Of a stretch of DNA of 64,000 nt, positions 47,525-55,981 are shown one piece after another. The translations under genes and the position numbers were made by a program. Location: contig NZ_AFWT01000001.1 in NCBI RefSeq assembly GCF_000224065.1, positions 70,001 to 134,000 of the forward strand, read 5' to 3'. This DNA comes from Thiorhodococcus drewsii AZ1 (GTDB taxonomy: Bacteria; Pseudomonadota; Gammaproteobacteria; Chromatiales; Chromatiaceae). Numbering within the stretch: position 1 is the stretch's first letter; every line of letters begins with the position of its first letter. The notes below the pieces were generated by a model. That model was not told the origin of the DNA. It worked only from the letters and a program-made list of their open reading frames with translations, and did no database searches.

Positions 47525-48549
47525 TCCGCCACCCCTCCTTCCGCCGCTTCCCGCAAGGTGATCTCCAGCTCGCGACGCAGGTCCTCGCGCTCCGGCAGGT
47601 AGAGCTGGTACTTCTGGACGAAGAGCTGGCTGCTCATGCCGTAGGTGGCGTATTCGACCAGCAGCTCGTCCTTGTGGCGGCTGAGGATGATGCCGATGGG
47701 TGGGTTGTCGCCCTCGACGTTTTCCTCGTTGGCGAAGTAGCCCAGGTACAGATTCATCTGACCGATGTCCTGGTGACGCACCTCGCCCAGCTTGAGGTCG
47801 ATGAGGACGAAGCAGCGCAGGATGCGGTGGTAGAAGACCAGGTCGACCCGGTAATGGGTGTTGTTGACCGTGATCCGGTATTGCCGCCCGACGAAGGTGA
47901 AGCCCTTGCCCAGCTCCAGCAGAAAGGGCTGCAGGTGATCGCAGAGGAGGGTTTCGAGCTGGGTTTCCGAGACCCGATAGGGCTCGGGGATCTTGAGGAA
48001 TTCCAGGACATAGGGCTCGCGCAACAGGTCGGCGGGCTGCTCGAGGATCTGGCCCTGGGGCGCCAACTGCCGGATGCCCGCCTTGTCCTTGCTGGCAGCC
48101 AGGCGCAGGAACAGGGCGTTCTCCTTCTGACGGATGAGCTCTCGAACCGACCAGCCCTCGCGCACGGCCTGCTGCGCATAGAAGCTGCGCTCCAGCGGGT
48201 CGTCGATCTTCAGGATCTCGACGATATGGGACCAGGTCAATTGGTGCGACAGCGTCGCACCTTTTGGGTACGCCAGGTAGAACTGGCGGATTCGGATCAG
48301 GTTGCTGCGGCTGAAGCCCCTGCCGTGGCGTCGTCCGAGATCGGCGGCCAGATTGCCGATGAGCGCCTTGCCGTACTCGGCGCGGAGATTGCCCGCCTGC
48401 TCGTATTCGACGATATGCCGTCCGACCTGCCAGTAGGTCTCGATCAGCTGGGTGTTGACGGCCTGGGCCGCACGCGCTCGGCCTTGAGTGTAGGCATCGG
48501 AAATGGCTTCGAGCAGTTGCCGGTAGCCGTCGCCGTCGATCAGTTCCAC
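47521..48549 (-). CDS. YhcG/DUF1016-type PDDEXK nuclease
   Basis: 342 residues. The N-terminal DUF1016 domain (AVNTQLIETYWQVGRHIVEYEQ, FSRSNLIRIRQFYLAYP, WSHIVEILKIDDPLERSFY) is followed by a PDDEXK nuclease domain with YRVDLVFYHRILRCFVLIDLKLG, whose Asp and the later D-x-K form the metal site. Such proteins are often embedded in type I restriction operons, as here between hsdM (10 bp overlap) and hsdS (4 bp overlap). Intact, though both neighbours are broken. Role in the system unknown; possibly an extra defence nuclease. Confidence 0.88.
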   Translation of the reverse strand: MELIDGDGYRQLLEAISDAYTQGRARAAQAVNTQLIETYWQVGRHIVEYEQAGNLRAEYGKALIGNLAADLGRRHGRGFSRSNLIRIRQFYLAYPKGATLSHQLTWSHIVEILKIDDPLERSFYAQQAVREGWSVRELIRQKENALFLRLAASKDKAGIRQLAPQGQILEQPADLLREPYVLEFLKIPEPYRVSETQLETLLCDHLQPFLLELGKGFTFVGRQYRITVNNTHYRVDLVFYHRILRCFVLIDLKLGEVRHQDIGQMNLYLGYFANEENVEGDNPPIGIILSRHKDELLVEYATYGMSSQLFVQKYQLYLPEREDLRRELEITLREAAEGGVAE

Positions 48550-51020
48550 GCGAGCCCCATCGTCTTCAGATGCGTCTCCACCCGCGCGGCGAGGCGGTCC
48601 ACCTCCTCGGTCAGTTGCGGCAGCGGCTTCTCATACCGCTCAGCCAATTGCCGGACCCGCCCCGTGAGGGTCTGCGACACGCGGTCCAGCTCACCCCGCA
48701 CGGCGTCGGACAGGTGCGCCATCCATTTGTCATCGACGACCAGGGTCTTGATTTCGGCCTCGCCGAGTTTGGGATACTTGGCGTCGATCTTGGCGTCCAG
48801 CGCCTCCTGAGCCGTCTTACGCTCGGACTTGGCGCGGGTCTGCCGGTCCAGCAGCTCGGCATAGGCTTGGAGCGCCTCGCGCTCTTCGGCGTAGAGCGGG
48901 TTTTTGCCGATCTCCCTGAGCCGTGCCTTCACCGCCTTGGCGGTGATCTTCTGCCTGTCACCCTCGCCCTCGATCACCTCGGCAAGCGGTCCGTCCTCGC
49001 CACCCTGCTCCTCGCGCCGTTCGTCGAGCTGCTGCTCCAGGGTGGCGATCTGGTTGTCCAGTGCCTCGATGGCGTCCCGCTCGGCGGTGAAGTAGCGCTC
49101 GACCAGGAGCGCGGCGGGAATCAGGTCGGACTTGAAGCGCCGCTTGCCGATCAGATAGTCGTGCAGTTCGGGCCAGACGAGCTTGTTGTCCCTGTTCTTG
49201 ATCCGCACGATCTCGCGCGGCTGCGCGCCCTGCGTCCAGCCGTCGGCGCCGACCAGATAGCAGTCGTCCTGCATGGTCTCTGCCCAGTAGTCCATCAGGT
49301 GCTGATAGATGTCGTAGGGGTCGAGCAGGGGGAGCCGCTTTAAATCGGCGAGCAGGGTCTCGGAAAGGGCCTCGATCAGCTCCTTGGGCCGACCGTCCCG
49401 GTCGAAGCCGGTGAGCTTCGGCGTGCTGGACTGCCGCCACTGCTCGAAGCGCTCCGTCACCCGTGTCCTGAAGCCGGCGAACTCGGCATGGTCGAAGATA
49501 GCGGAATTGACCTCGGTCACCGGCATCTTGAGCTGGACGTAGCCCGCTCGCAGCGGTTCGAACAGGGCGGCGCGCACGCCGGGCAGGACCTCCCAGTAGT
49601 CGGCTAGGGCCTCCAGGTCGCGCTCGGGGATGCCGCCGTTGAGGTGGGCGTCGATGTCCTGGATGTCCTCGGGCTCTGAGGTGTCGATGTAGCGCGGCAG
49701 GTTGAGGTTGAAGTCGTTCCTGGGATCGGCGATCTCGTCGAAGGGCACCAGACGGGCATAGCGCGGCACGTCGACCTGCTTGCGGAAGGTGTCGACGAGG
49801 CGATGGATGTCCTGCTCGCGCAGCCGGTTCTTGTTGCCGTCCTTCATGAACCCCTGGGCGGCGTCGATCATGAAGATGCCTTTGCGACCGGCGGCGTTCT
49901 CCTTGTCCAGCACCAGGATGCAGGCGGGGATGCCGGTGCCGTAGAAGAGGTTCGCCGGCAGCCCGATGATGCCCTTGAGGATGCCCGAGCGCACCAGCTT
50001 CTCGCGGATGACGGCCTCGGCGTTGCCCCGGAAGAGCACGCCGTGGGGCAGGATGCAGGCACCCTTCGCGGTGCTCTTCATCGAGCGGATGATGTGCAGC
50101 AGATAGGCGTAATCGCCCTGCTTGGCCGGCGGTTCGCCCCAGGCGAAGCGCTGCCAGGGATCGTCCGAGGGCGTGAGGCCGGTACTCCATGTCTTGTCGG
50201 AGAAGGGCGGATTGGCGACCACGTAATCGTAGGTGCGCAGGTGCTCCCGGTTCATGAACTTGGGCGAGGTCAGGGTGTTGCCCGAGCGGATGGTCGCGGT
50301 CGGGAAGTCGTGCAGGATCATGTTCATGCGGGCCAGACCGGCCGTGGTCACGTCGCGCTCCTGTCCTTCGAGCGTGATGCGCCTCTCGCCCGCCTCGGCG
50401 GCGACCTTCAGCAGCAGCGAGCCCGAGCCGCAGGTCGGGTCGTAGGCGGTCGTGGATGCCTTGGCCTGCTCGGGCGAGATGCCGATCACCTTGGCGATGA
50501 TGCGGCTGACCTCGGACGGGGTGTAGAACTGGCCTTTGCTCTTGCCCGAGTCCTGGGCGAAGTAGCGCATCAGGTACTCGTAGGCATCGCCCAGGATGTC
50601 GTCGTGCTCGGCGCGGTTCTTGGCGAAGTTCAGCTCGGGCTTCTGGAAAATGCCGATGAGGTTGGACAGGCGCTCGACCATCGCCTGGCCTTCGCCGAGC
50701 TTGTTGGGGTCGTTGAAATCCGGGAAGTCGCTCTTCGACAGCCGTTCGTTGCTGTCCACCAGGGGCGCGATGATGTGCTTGTTGATCCGGTCGCCGATGT
50801 CGCTCTTGCCCTTGAGCGCGACCATGTCCTTGAAGCTCGCTCCCTTGGGGATGGTCACCGGCGGGAAGAGATCGTCGGAGTCGGCGTACTTGTCGCTGAT
50901 GTACTTGATGAACAGCATGAAGAGGACGTAGTCCTTGTACTGACTGGCGTCCATGCCGCCGCGAAGCTCGTCGCAGGATGCCTAGAGAGAGGAGTAAAGG
51001 TCGGACTTCTTGATCGCCAT
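48540..51020 (-). pseudogene. hsdM: Type I methylase HsdM with in-frame amber codon
   Basis: From ATG 51020 the frame reads MAIKKSDLYSSL, then TAG at 50984-50982, then ASCDELRGG and on into MDASQYKDYVLFMLFIKY. HsdM proteins normally have Trp at that place, so TGG has become TAG at codon 13. The downstream 804-residue frame (from Met at 50954) is otherwise intact: RYFAQDSGKSKGQFYTP, DPTCGSGSLLLKV (SAM site), VVANPPFSDK (NPPF catalytic motif) and a long helical C-terminal part. Re-initiation at 50954 could still give a methylase lacking the first 22 residues. Upstream, an RHH regulator gene ends 19 bp away. No hsdR was found. Confidence 0.88.
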
Positions 51021-51039
51021 GGGGAATGTTCTGCTGTCG

Positions 51040-51243
51040 TTAGGATCGGGGTGCCTTGCCTTCGGGCGGCCCCGGCGGGCTTGGTGCTTGGATCGCGATG
51101 CCATTGCGTCCGCAATGGTCCCGGATCAGGACCTCGACCATGTTCGAGATGGACCGATGTTCCCGCTGAGCCGCGGTACGCAACGCCTCTTTCAGCGCTG
51201 GGTCGATACGGAAGGTCAGGGTGGCGGTCTTGGTGCTGGGCAT
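51040..51243 (-). CDS. Ribbon-helix-helix regulator, copy 1 (upstream of hsdM)
   Basis: 67 residues: TATLTFRIDPALKEALRTAA, then EHRSISNMVEVLIRDHC, the beta strand and two helices of CopG/Arc-type repressors, then a Pro-rich tail. It precedes hsdM by 19 bp on the same strand, so it may control the restriction-modification operon and itself. Nearly the same protein is encoded at 52760-52963. A repeated operator-like sequence lies upstream at 51269-51290. Confidence 0.82.
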   Translation of the reverse strand: MPSTKTATLTFRIDPALKEALRTAAQREHRSISNMVEVLIRDHCGRNGIAIQAPSPPGPPEGKAPRS

Positions 51244-51268
51244 CGCTCACGCGACGATTTGCTGAGGA

Positions 51269-51290
51269 TGTACTGCAAGGTACAGCAAGG
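51269..51290 (-). promoter_or_regulatory. Putative operator of RHH copy 1
   Basis: TG followed by tandem TACTGCAAGG TACAGCAAGG, two 10-bp direct half-sites one helical turn apart; TGTAC and GTACA within it are also inverted. It lies 26 bp upstream of the RHH start and is kept in the second copy while the surrounding bases differ, which suggests selection as a binding site. Confidence 0.55.
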
Positions 51291-51672
51291 ATAGGGTTCG
51301 ACCAATCCTTTTGGTTTCAGGGGAAAGGATAGCTCCGTCGATTCAGATAATCACGCGGGACTTAATGCCTGTGCTAGAGCAACCATGAGTCACTGCAGTC
51401 GGCGGATCTCAGTAGCCTGCAAAGGCTCTGGCTCCACACCATCGATACGGTCGACCTTGTGCACGCGATGGTTCTGCGCATCAAGGCGCCGCTTCTGGCG
51501 ATCCAGATTATGTGCTGCGGCGGGCGTTGATACGGCAAGCCACGGCCGCAAGGTCAGACGTACACATCAAGCATCAATGACACCAATATCCTGCGGCGGC
51601 TGGCCCAGGTATGACTCTGGCCGGGTCATGTCACCGATGCTTCAGCGAGAAGCCCTGTGCAAGGAGTTCAAG
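51291..51672. other. Intergenic stretch, no gene seen
   Basis: 382 bases between RHH copy 1 and the small secreted repeat protein. Plus-strand frames are open in places, but none has family features. Promoters for the divergent genes should lie here; I saw no clear consensus. AAGGAG just before 51673 belongs to the next gene. Confidence 0.4.
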
Positions 51673-51933
51673 ATGAATAGAGCGGTCGGATTTTCCTTAC
51701 TCGCCTTGGGTCTGGCTTTCACCGCAGTACCCGCAAACGCCGTTGTGTATTGCAAGGCCGTGGGTGTACCGAAGGGGTGCGTAGTTCGACCTGCCAGGGT
51801 AGCGCCGGTCGTGTATTGTAAGAGCGCAGGCGTTCCTAAAGGCTGTGTGGTTCGACCGGTTGCGAATCCGCGTGTTGGTGTCGGTCCAACCAATCGAAAT
51901 GGTGGACTAAACCGCCTTGGTCCGAATCGCTGA
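51673..51933 (+). CDS. Small secreted protein with paired VVYCK..GVPKGCVVRP repeats
   Basis: 86 residues from ATG 51673 with AAGGAG upstream. A signal peptide (SLLALGLAFTAVPANA) is followed by two near-identical 17-residue units, VVYCKAVGVPKGCVVRP and VVYCKSAGVPKGCVVRP, separated by a short linker, then a Gly/Asn/Arg-rich tail. Each unit has two Cys eight residues apart, so each may close its own disulfide loop in the periplasm. Related short sequences occur in alphaproteobacteria as I recall, with no known function. Confidence 0.7.
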   Translation: MNRAVGFSLLALGLAFTAVPANAVVYCKAVGVPKGCVVRPARVAPVVYCKSAGVPKGCVVRPVANPRVGVGPTNRNGGLNRLGPNR

Positions 51934-52020
51934 GGATTGTCGTCCTCAGGACCGCCCCAGCTCGGCCTTCGTCGCGTCACCAGCCAGCCGAGCCTGGCTG
52001 GATCAGAACAACATCCAGGA

Positions 52021-52050
52021 TGCGCAAAACAGAAAATGAATGTTTGCGCA
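52021..52050. promoter_or_regulatory. Inverted repeat upstream of RRM protein gene
   Basis: TGCGCAAAACA at the left and TGTTTGCGCA at the right, about 10-bp arms with one extra A, nine bases apart, ending 30 bp before the ATG. It could be an operator or an mRNA hairpin for control of the RNA-binding protein. Confidence 0.45.
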
Positions 52051-52080
52051 TTCACTTGAAACTTAATGGCTTATTAACTG

Positions 52081-52329
52081 ATGAAATTGATAGTGCGTAA
52101 TCTTGACCGCAGTACGACTGAAGACGAGCTAAAGACCCTTTTCCAGGAATATGGTGCCGTACAATATTGTGATTTAGTCTTGGACAAGGCTACTGGCGGA
52201 TCCAAGGGGTTTGCGTTTGTGGAAATGCCGAAGCCTGGAGAAGCCAAGGCCGCGATGAAAAACCTGAATAATATGACGGTTGCCAGCAACAAGATTCGTG
52301 TCAAAAAGGCTGAAAATAAAATGGAGTAA
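52081..52329 (+). CDS. RRM-type RNA-binding protein
   Basis: 82 residues forming one RNA recognition motif: RNP2 LIVRNL near the N-terminus and RNP1 KGFAFVEM (residues about 42-49), with Lys-rich C-terminus. Similar short RRM proteins of cyanobacteria and proteobacteria are often cold-induced and bind single-stranded RNA. Base composition is clearly more AT-rich than the flanking core genes. Confidence 0.92.
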   Translation: MKLIVRNLDRSTTEDELKTLFQEYGAVQYCDLVLDKATGGSKGFAFVEMPKPGEAKAAMKNLNNMTVASNKIRVKKAENKME

Positions 52330-52421
52330 TATGACCGTCAAAATCGATGCCGCAAGCGGCACCTTTTGTTCTCGCGTTATCGGTCAAAAACACTCAGCGT
52401 AATGTCGGTGCATTGAAAGTT

Positions 52422-52667
52422 ATGAGTCGTCAACAATCGAATAATCCATTGCATGGTATCACGCTTGAGAAAATTGTAACGAGGTTGTTGGAGCATTACG
52501 GTTGGGATGGGATGGCTCGGAGAATCGACATAAATTGTTTCAAAAATGATCCGTCAGTGAAATCGTCGCTAAAGTTTTTGCGAAAAACTCAATGGGCTAG
52601 AGATAAGGTTGAAGATTTATATATTGCAACTTTTGAAAAGCAATCCCCCTGGGGGAATACCAAATAA
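52422..52667 (+). CDS. DUF2132 (VF530-like) DNA-binding protein
   Basis: 81 residues from ATG 52422. [22 protein letters not shown], then [24 protein letters not shown], are the family's hallmark; the founding member is Vibrio VF530, described as DNA-binding. AT-rich, with codon use unlike the core genes. It lies 92 bp after the RRM gene and 92 bp before the end of RHH copy 2 on the other strand. Confidence 0.88.
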   Translation: MSRQQSNNPLHGITLEKIVTRLLEHYGWDGMARRIDINCFKNDPSVKSSLKFLRKTQWARDKVEDLYIATFEKQSPWGNTK

Positions 52668-52759
52668 ACGGTAACGAACTCCAGCGCAGCCGGGTTGTTC
52701 AGCTTCGACAGCCGCGAAAAATGCCGATTCACCGTTGCCGGGGAGCACGCGGACTTGAT

Positions 52760-52963
52760 CTATGACCGGGGCTCATCCCCTTGGGGCGGCCCCGATGGTC
52801 CAAGGGGCGGAATCGCGATGCCATTGCGGACGCAATGATCTCGGATCAACACCTCGACCATGTTCGAGACAGAGCGGTGCTCGTGCTGGGCGGCGGCGCG
52901 CAGCGCTTCCTTTAGTGCTGGATCGATCCGGAAGGTCAAGTTGGCGGTTTTGGTGCTGGCCAT
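52760..52963 (-). CDS. Ribbon-helix-helix regulator, copy 2
   Basis: 67 residues from ATG 52963 (MASTKTANLTFRIDPALKEA). It differs from copy 1 at a minority of positions, mainly in the Pro-rich tail, and has the same length. No restriction gene lies downstream of this copy; only about 90 bp separate it from the convergent DUF2132 gene. It has a matching operator-like repeat upstream (52989-53010). Confidence 0.8.
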   Translation of the reverse strand: MASTKTANLTFRIDPALKEALRAAAQHEHRSVSNMVEVLIRDHCVRNGIAIPPLGPSGPPQGDEPRS

Positions 52964-52988
52964 CGTTCGACTCACTGGCTGACTAAGG

Positions 52989-53010
52989 TGTACTGCAAAT
53001 TACAGCAAAG
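52989..53010 (-). promoter_or_regulatory. Putative operator of RHH copy 2
   Basis: TG then TACTGCAAAT TACAGCAAAG: the same pair of 10-bp half-sites as at copy 1, placed 25 bp upstream of the start. GTTCGACCAA follows at both loci, so the homology extends past the repeat. Confidence 0.55.
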
Positions 53011-53575
53011 GCCGCGTTCGACCAACGCATATGATTTGGCGAGTGCGTAAGAGGACGCGAGAACCTTGTGCCCTCGTTTCTTGACGGTGTCCCAATAGCT
53101 CATTAGGGGCAGACTCATATCTTTACCCATAAGTCGGACTGATCTGCTCGTTCAAGCATTTACGGCACCTATTTTCAATCTACTGTGTTTTCCTGATTCT
53201 CGCGGACAAGGAGCAACTCCCTCGGCGGTTCACCCTGCGCTAGATCAGGTTCTGAGCTGGGCTAGATGGCCAGGGCTTTGAAAGCGCGAAAACATAACAT
53301 TATTAATCATTGTCTTACGTCAATTTCTCGCCGTGGTTTTGGCGCCGTTGACGAGATCAATGCCTCGTCGGTTGAGCCAAGTCAGAGTGTTGCGCGTGAG
53401 CACTTAACGTGACCTTCAAAGCCCTGGGCTAGATGGCTTAGAATCGTTATCGGAAACGGTTTCCGGGCGGTTTGCCACTGACGTTAGTGGTTTGGTGCCT
53501 TGTTCAGTCAACCCGAGGCTGTTCTTCTCCAGGATGGCGATTCAGTACCTTAAGCATGCGTGTGTAGAGGTCGAG
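53011..53575. other. Long intergenic stretch with repeats and a palindrome
   Basis: 565 bases before the PocR-kinase start with no supported gene. It holds a 13-bp direct repeat TGGGCTAGATGGC (53258-53270, 53425-53437), a 13-bp inverted repeat CCAGGGCTTTGAA (53270-53282 and 53415-53427, reversed) and the palindrome at 53451-53465. An AT-rich core (53290-53320) lies between. Confidence 0.6.
53451..53465. promoter_or_regulatory. Palindrome CGGAAACGGTTTCCG, possible operator
   Basis: Seven-base arms around a single central G. It lies 110 bp upstream of the kinase start. The GGAAAC/GTTTCC arms resemble operators of LacI/GalR-type repressors, but no such gene is nearby. Confidence 0.4.
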
Positions 53576-54910
53576 ATGAAATTCGTGGACCTGGTCGACA
53601 TTGATGAGTTGCGGGGTCTGTGCGAGAGCTTCACGGCTTTGACTGGTGCGGTGACGGCGATTCTGGATCTAGAGGGTACGATTCTCGTTGCCACGGGCTG
53701 GCACCCGATCTGCACTCAATTCCACCGCGTGAATTCGCGGACGGCGAAGCGGTGTCATGAGAGCGATGTCCAGCTCGCTGTGCGCTTGAGCCGCAAGGAG
53801 TCCTACAACGTCTATCGCTGCAAGAATGGTTTGGTCGATGTTGCGGTTCCAATCCTCGTGAGCGGCAAGCATGTCGCCAATTTCTTTACCGGACAGTTTT
53901 TCTTCGAGCCTCCGGATATCGAGTACTTCCGAGGGCAGGCGCAGGAATTTGGCTTCGACGAGCAGGCCTATCTAGCTGCATTGGCTGAAACCCCGGTTTT
54001 CAGCGAGCAGCATGTACGCTCGATGATGGTCTTTTTGACCCGACTCGCGGAGATGGTTGGCGAGATGGGGTTGGTCCGTTTGCGTTTACTGGAAGCCAAT
54101 CAGGAATTGCTGCAGCACCGCGAGCATCTCGAAGAGCTGGTTCAGGCCCGTACCGAGGAATTGCTCTTGGCCAAGGAGCAGGCCGAGTCGGCCAGCCGGG
54201 CCAAAAGCGCCTTTCTGGCCAATATGAGCCACGAGTTGAAGACTCCGCTCAATATTATTACTGGCATGTCCTATCTACTCCGCAGCTCTAGTCTCACGCC
54301 CCAGCAGTCGAAGCGGGTCGATCACATTGAAGATGCCGGATGGAACTTGGCCGGGATGGTCGATTCCGTGCTCGAACTGTCCAGGATCGAGTCGGGGGAC
54401 GTCAGGCTCGATAAGCGGCCTTTCAGTGTGGCCGATGTTGTCGATCAGGCGTTCGACGAGGCCGCCTCCTCGGCCAGTGAGAAGGGCCTCTTGATGAAGG
54501 TCGAGATCGATTCGGTCCTGTCGCCCGCCCTGCTGGGCGATCCGTTTCGCTTGAGGCAGGCGTTGTCCAATCTCGTCTCGAACGCGGTCAAGTTCACCGA
54601 GCAGGGAGAGGTCCTCGTTCGGGTCGGTATCGAGAGCGACGCGCTCGATGAGGTCATTTTGCGCTTCGAGGTGGAAGATACGGGAATCGGTATCTCGCAG
54701 GAGTCCCTTGGACGGTTGTTCCGCCTCTTCGAACAAGTGGACAATTCAATGAACCGTCCGTTTGAGGGCTGCGGCACGGGCATCTTTATCACCAAGCGGC
54801 TTGCCGAGCTCATGGGGGGGACGGCCGGTGCCCGGAGCACACCAGGCGTCGGCAGCACCTTCTGGTTTACGGCCCGATTTGGGAAGCGATCCGAGGCGGT
54901 CGCCGGTTGA
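53576..54910 (+). CDS. Soluble histidine kinase with PocR ligand-binding domain
   Basis: 444 residues from ATG 53576. Residues 1-165 are a PocR domain ([55 protein letters not shown]) with Cys46, Cys60 and Cys82 in the conserved places. A coiled coil (170-205) leads to the HisKA H-box [11 protein letters not shown] (His219) and the HATPase: N-box [16 protein letters not shown]1 [10 protein letters not shown]-box [10 protein letters not shown], then a G2 region [10 protein letters not shown] where GLGL is usual. No membrane segment, so it senses a cytoplasmic ligand. No response regulator gene is adjacent. Confidence 0.88.
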   Translation: MKFVDLVDIDELRGLCESFTALTGAVTAILDLEGTILVATGWHPICTQFHRVNSRTAKRCHESDVQLAVRLSRKESYNVYRCKNGLVDVAVPILVSGKHVANFFTGQFFFEPPDIEYFRGQAQEFGFDEQAYLAALAETPVFSEQHVRSMMVFLTRLAEMVGEMGLVRLRLLEANQELLQHREHLEELVQARTEELLLAKEQAESASRAKSAFLANMSHELKTPLNIITGMSYLLRSSSLTPQQSKRVDHIEDAGWNLAGMVDSVLELSRIESGDVRLDKRPFSVADVVDQAFDEAASSASEKGLLMKVEIDSVLSPALLGDPFRLRQALSNLVSNAVKFTEQGEVLVRVGIESDALDEVILRFEVEDTGIGISQESLGRLFRLFEQVDNSMNRPFEGCGTGIFITKRLAELMGGTAGARSTPGVGSTFWFTARFGKRSEAVAG

Positions 54911-55333
54911 ACGACAGGGACCGAGCGCTCCTGGTCTAGATCGATCGCTCCAGGGCAAACGGCACCTTGGCCTTGAAGTTTCGTCGGGGCCGCAATCTTT
55001 CGGTTGAGTGGCGGTCTGCGTCTGGGGTGGGGAATCGGGCCCCAAGGAGCCAACGATTTTGTCTGGTTGGGAGTCTGAAATGACCGGGCCGCTTCCCCGA
55101 GCGTTACCAGTCCAGTATTCTCAAGGCCATGGATCTCTGCGCGCTCAAGCGCATGGCTGAAACGTCGCCGCACTTCGCGACAGGAATCGACCGGTGCAAT
55201 ACGGTCCGGCCTGTGTCGCGGCCGTTGCCAGGTGGCCCTTCTGGTGCGAATGGCGCGCGGTGGTTCGATTCCCGTGAACTCCACCCTTTGGGGTGGTCAT
55301 CTTCCAGCCAATTCGGCAAGCATCGGTATTTCC
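54911..55333. other. Intergenic stretch, no gene seen
   Basis: 423 bases between the kinase and the carbonic anhydrase. A frame open upstream of the carbonic anhydrase start lacks family features. A GGTGG..CCACC inverted pair around 55249-55275 resembles a tRNA T-arm end superficially but does not fold as one. Confidence 0.4.
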
Positions 55334-55981
55334 ATGGCAACTTCTCTTTCCGCTATCGAGGCGCTGAAGCGTCTGCGCGATGGCAACCGTCGCTTTGCGA
55401 GCAACTCGAACACCTTGGACAGTCGCCTGTCGCATCAGCAACGCGCGGATCTTCTGGCCGGGCAGGAGCCGTTCGCCATCATTCTCGGTTGCTCGGACTC
55501 TCGCGTCCCGGCCGAGATCATCTTCGACCAGGGGATCGGCGACCTCTTCGTGATCCGCGTCGCCGGAAACATTGTGGCTCCGTCCCAGGTCGGGAGTGTG
55601 GAGTTCGCCGTATCGCGCTATCACACGCGTCTCGTGGTGGTGCTGGGACATTCGCGCTGTGGGGCCGTCTCGGCCACCATCGAAACCCTGCTCGACGGTG
55701 GGGATGCCGGTTCGCGCAATATCGACTCCATCGTCAATCGGGTGAAGCCCTCGGTGCAGGGACTGCTGGACACCGAGCTTCGCAATGATCGGGCGGCGTT
55801 GCATCAGGCGGCAGTGCGGGCGAACGTACGGGCCTCGGCCGATCATCTGCGGCATGGCTCCGAGATTATCGAGTCGATGATCGAGCAGGAGGATCTCATG
55901 GTGGTTGGAGCCGAATATGCGCTCGAAACCGGGCTGGTGGATTTCTTCGACGGTCTGACGGGCGAGGCTCTAAAGGTCTGA
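55334..55981 (+). CDS. Beta-carbonic anhydrase
   Basis: 215 residues from ATG 55334. Zinc ligands: Cys in ILGCSDSRVP (with the Asp-Arg dyad) and His/Cys in VLGHSRCGAV; IRVAGNIV is also typical. Interconverts CO2 and bicarbonate, useful for carboxylases including acetyl-CoA carboxylase and CO2 fixation. Single gene; no strong ribosome site seen. Confidence 0.94.
   Translation: MATSLSAIEALKRLRDGNRRFASNSNTLDSRLSHQQRADLLAGQEPFAIILGCSDSRVPAEIIFDQGIGDLFVIRVAGNIVAPSQVGSVEFAVSRYHTRLVVVLGHSRCGAVSATIETLLDGGDAGSRNIDSIVNRVKPSVQGLLDTELRNDRAALHQAAVRANVRASADHLRHGSEIIESMIEQEDLMVVGAEYALETGLVDFFDGLTGEALKV

Noticed and set aside
55240-55280. GGTTCGATTCCCGTGAACTCCACC, like the 3' end of a tRNA
   Set aside because: The supposed T-stem does not pair and no anticodon or acceptor arm can be folded upstream. 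Not a tRNA; a remnant cannot be excluded.
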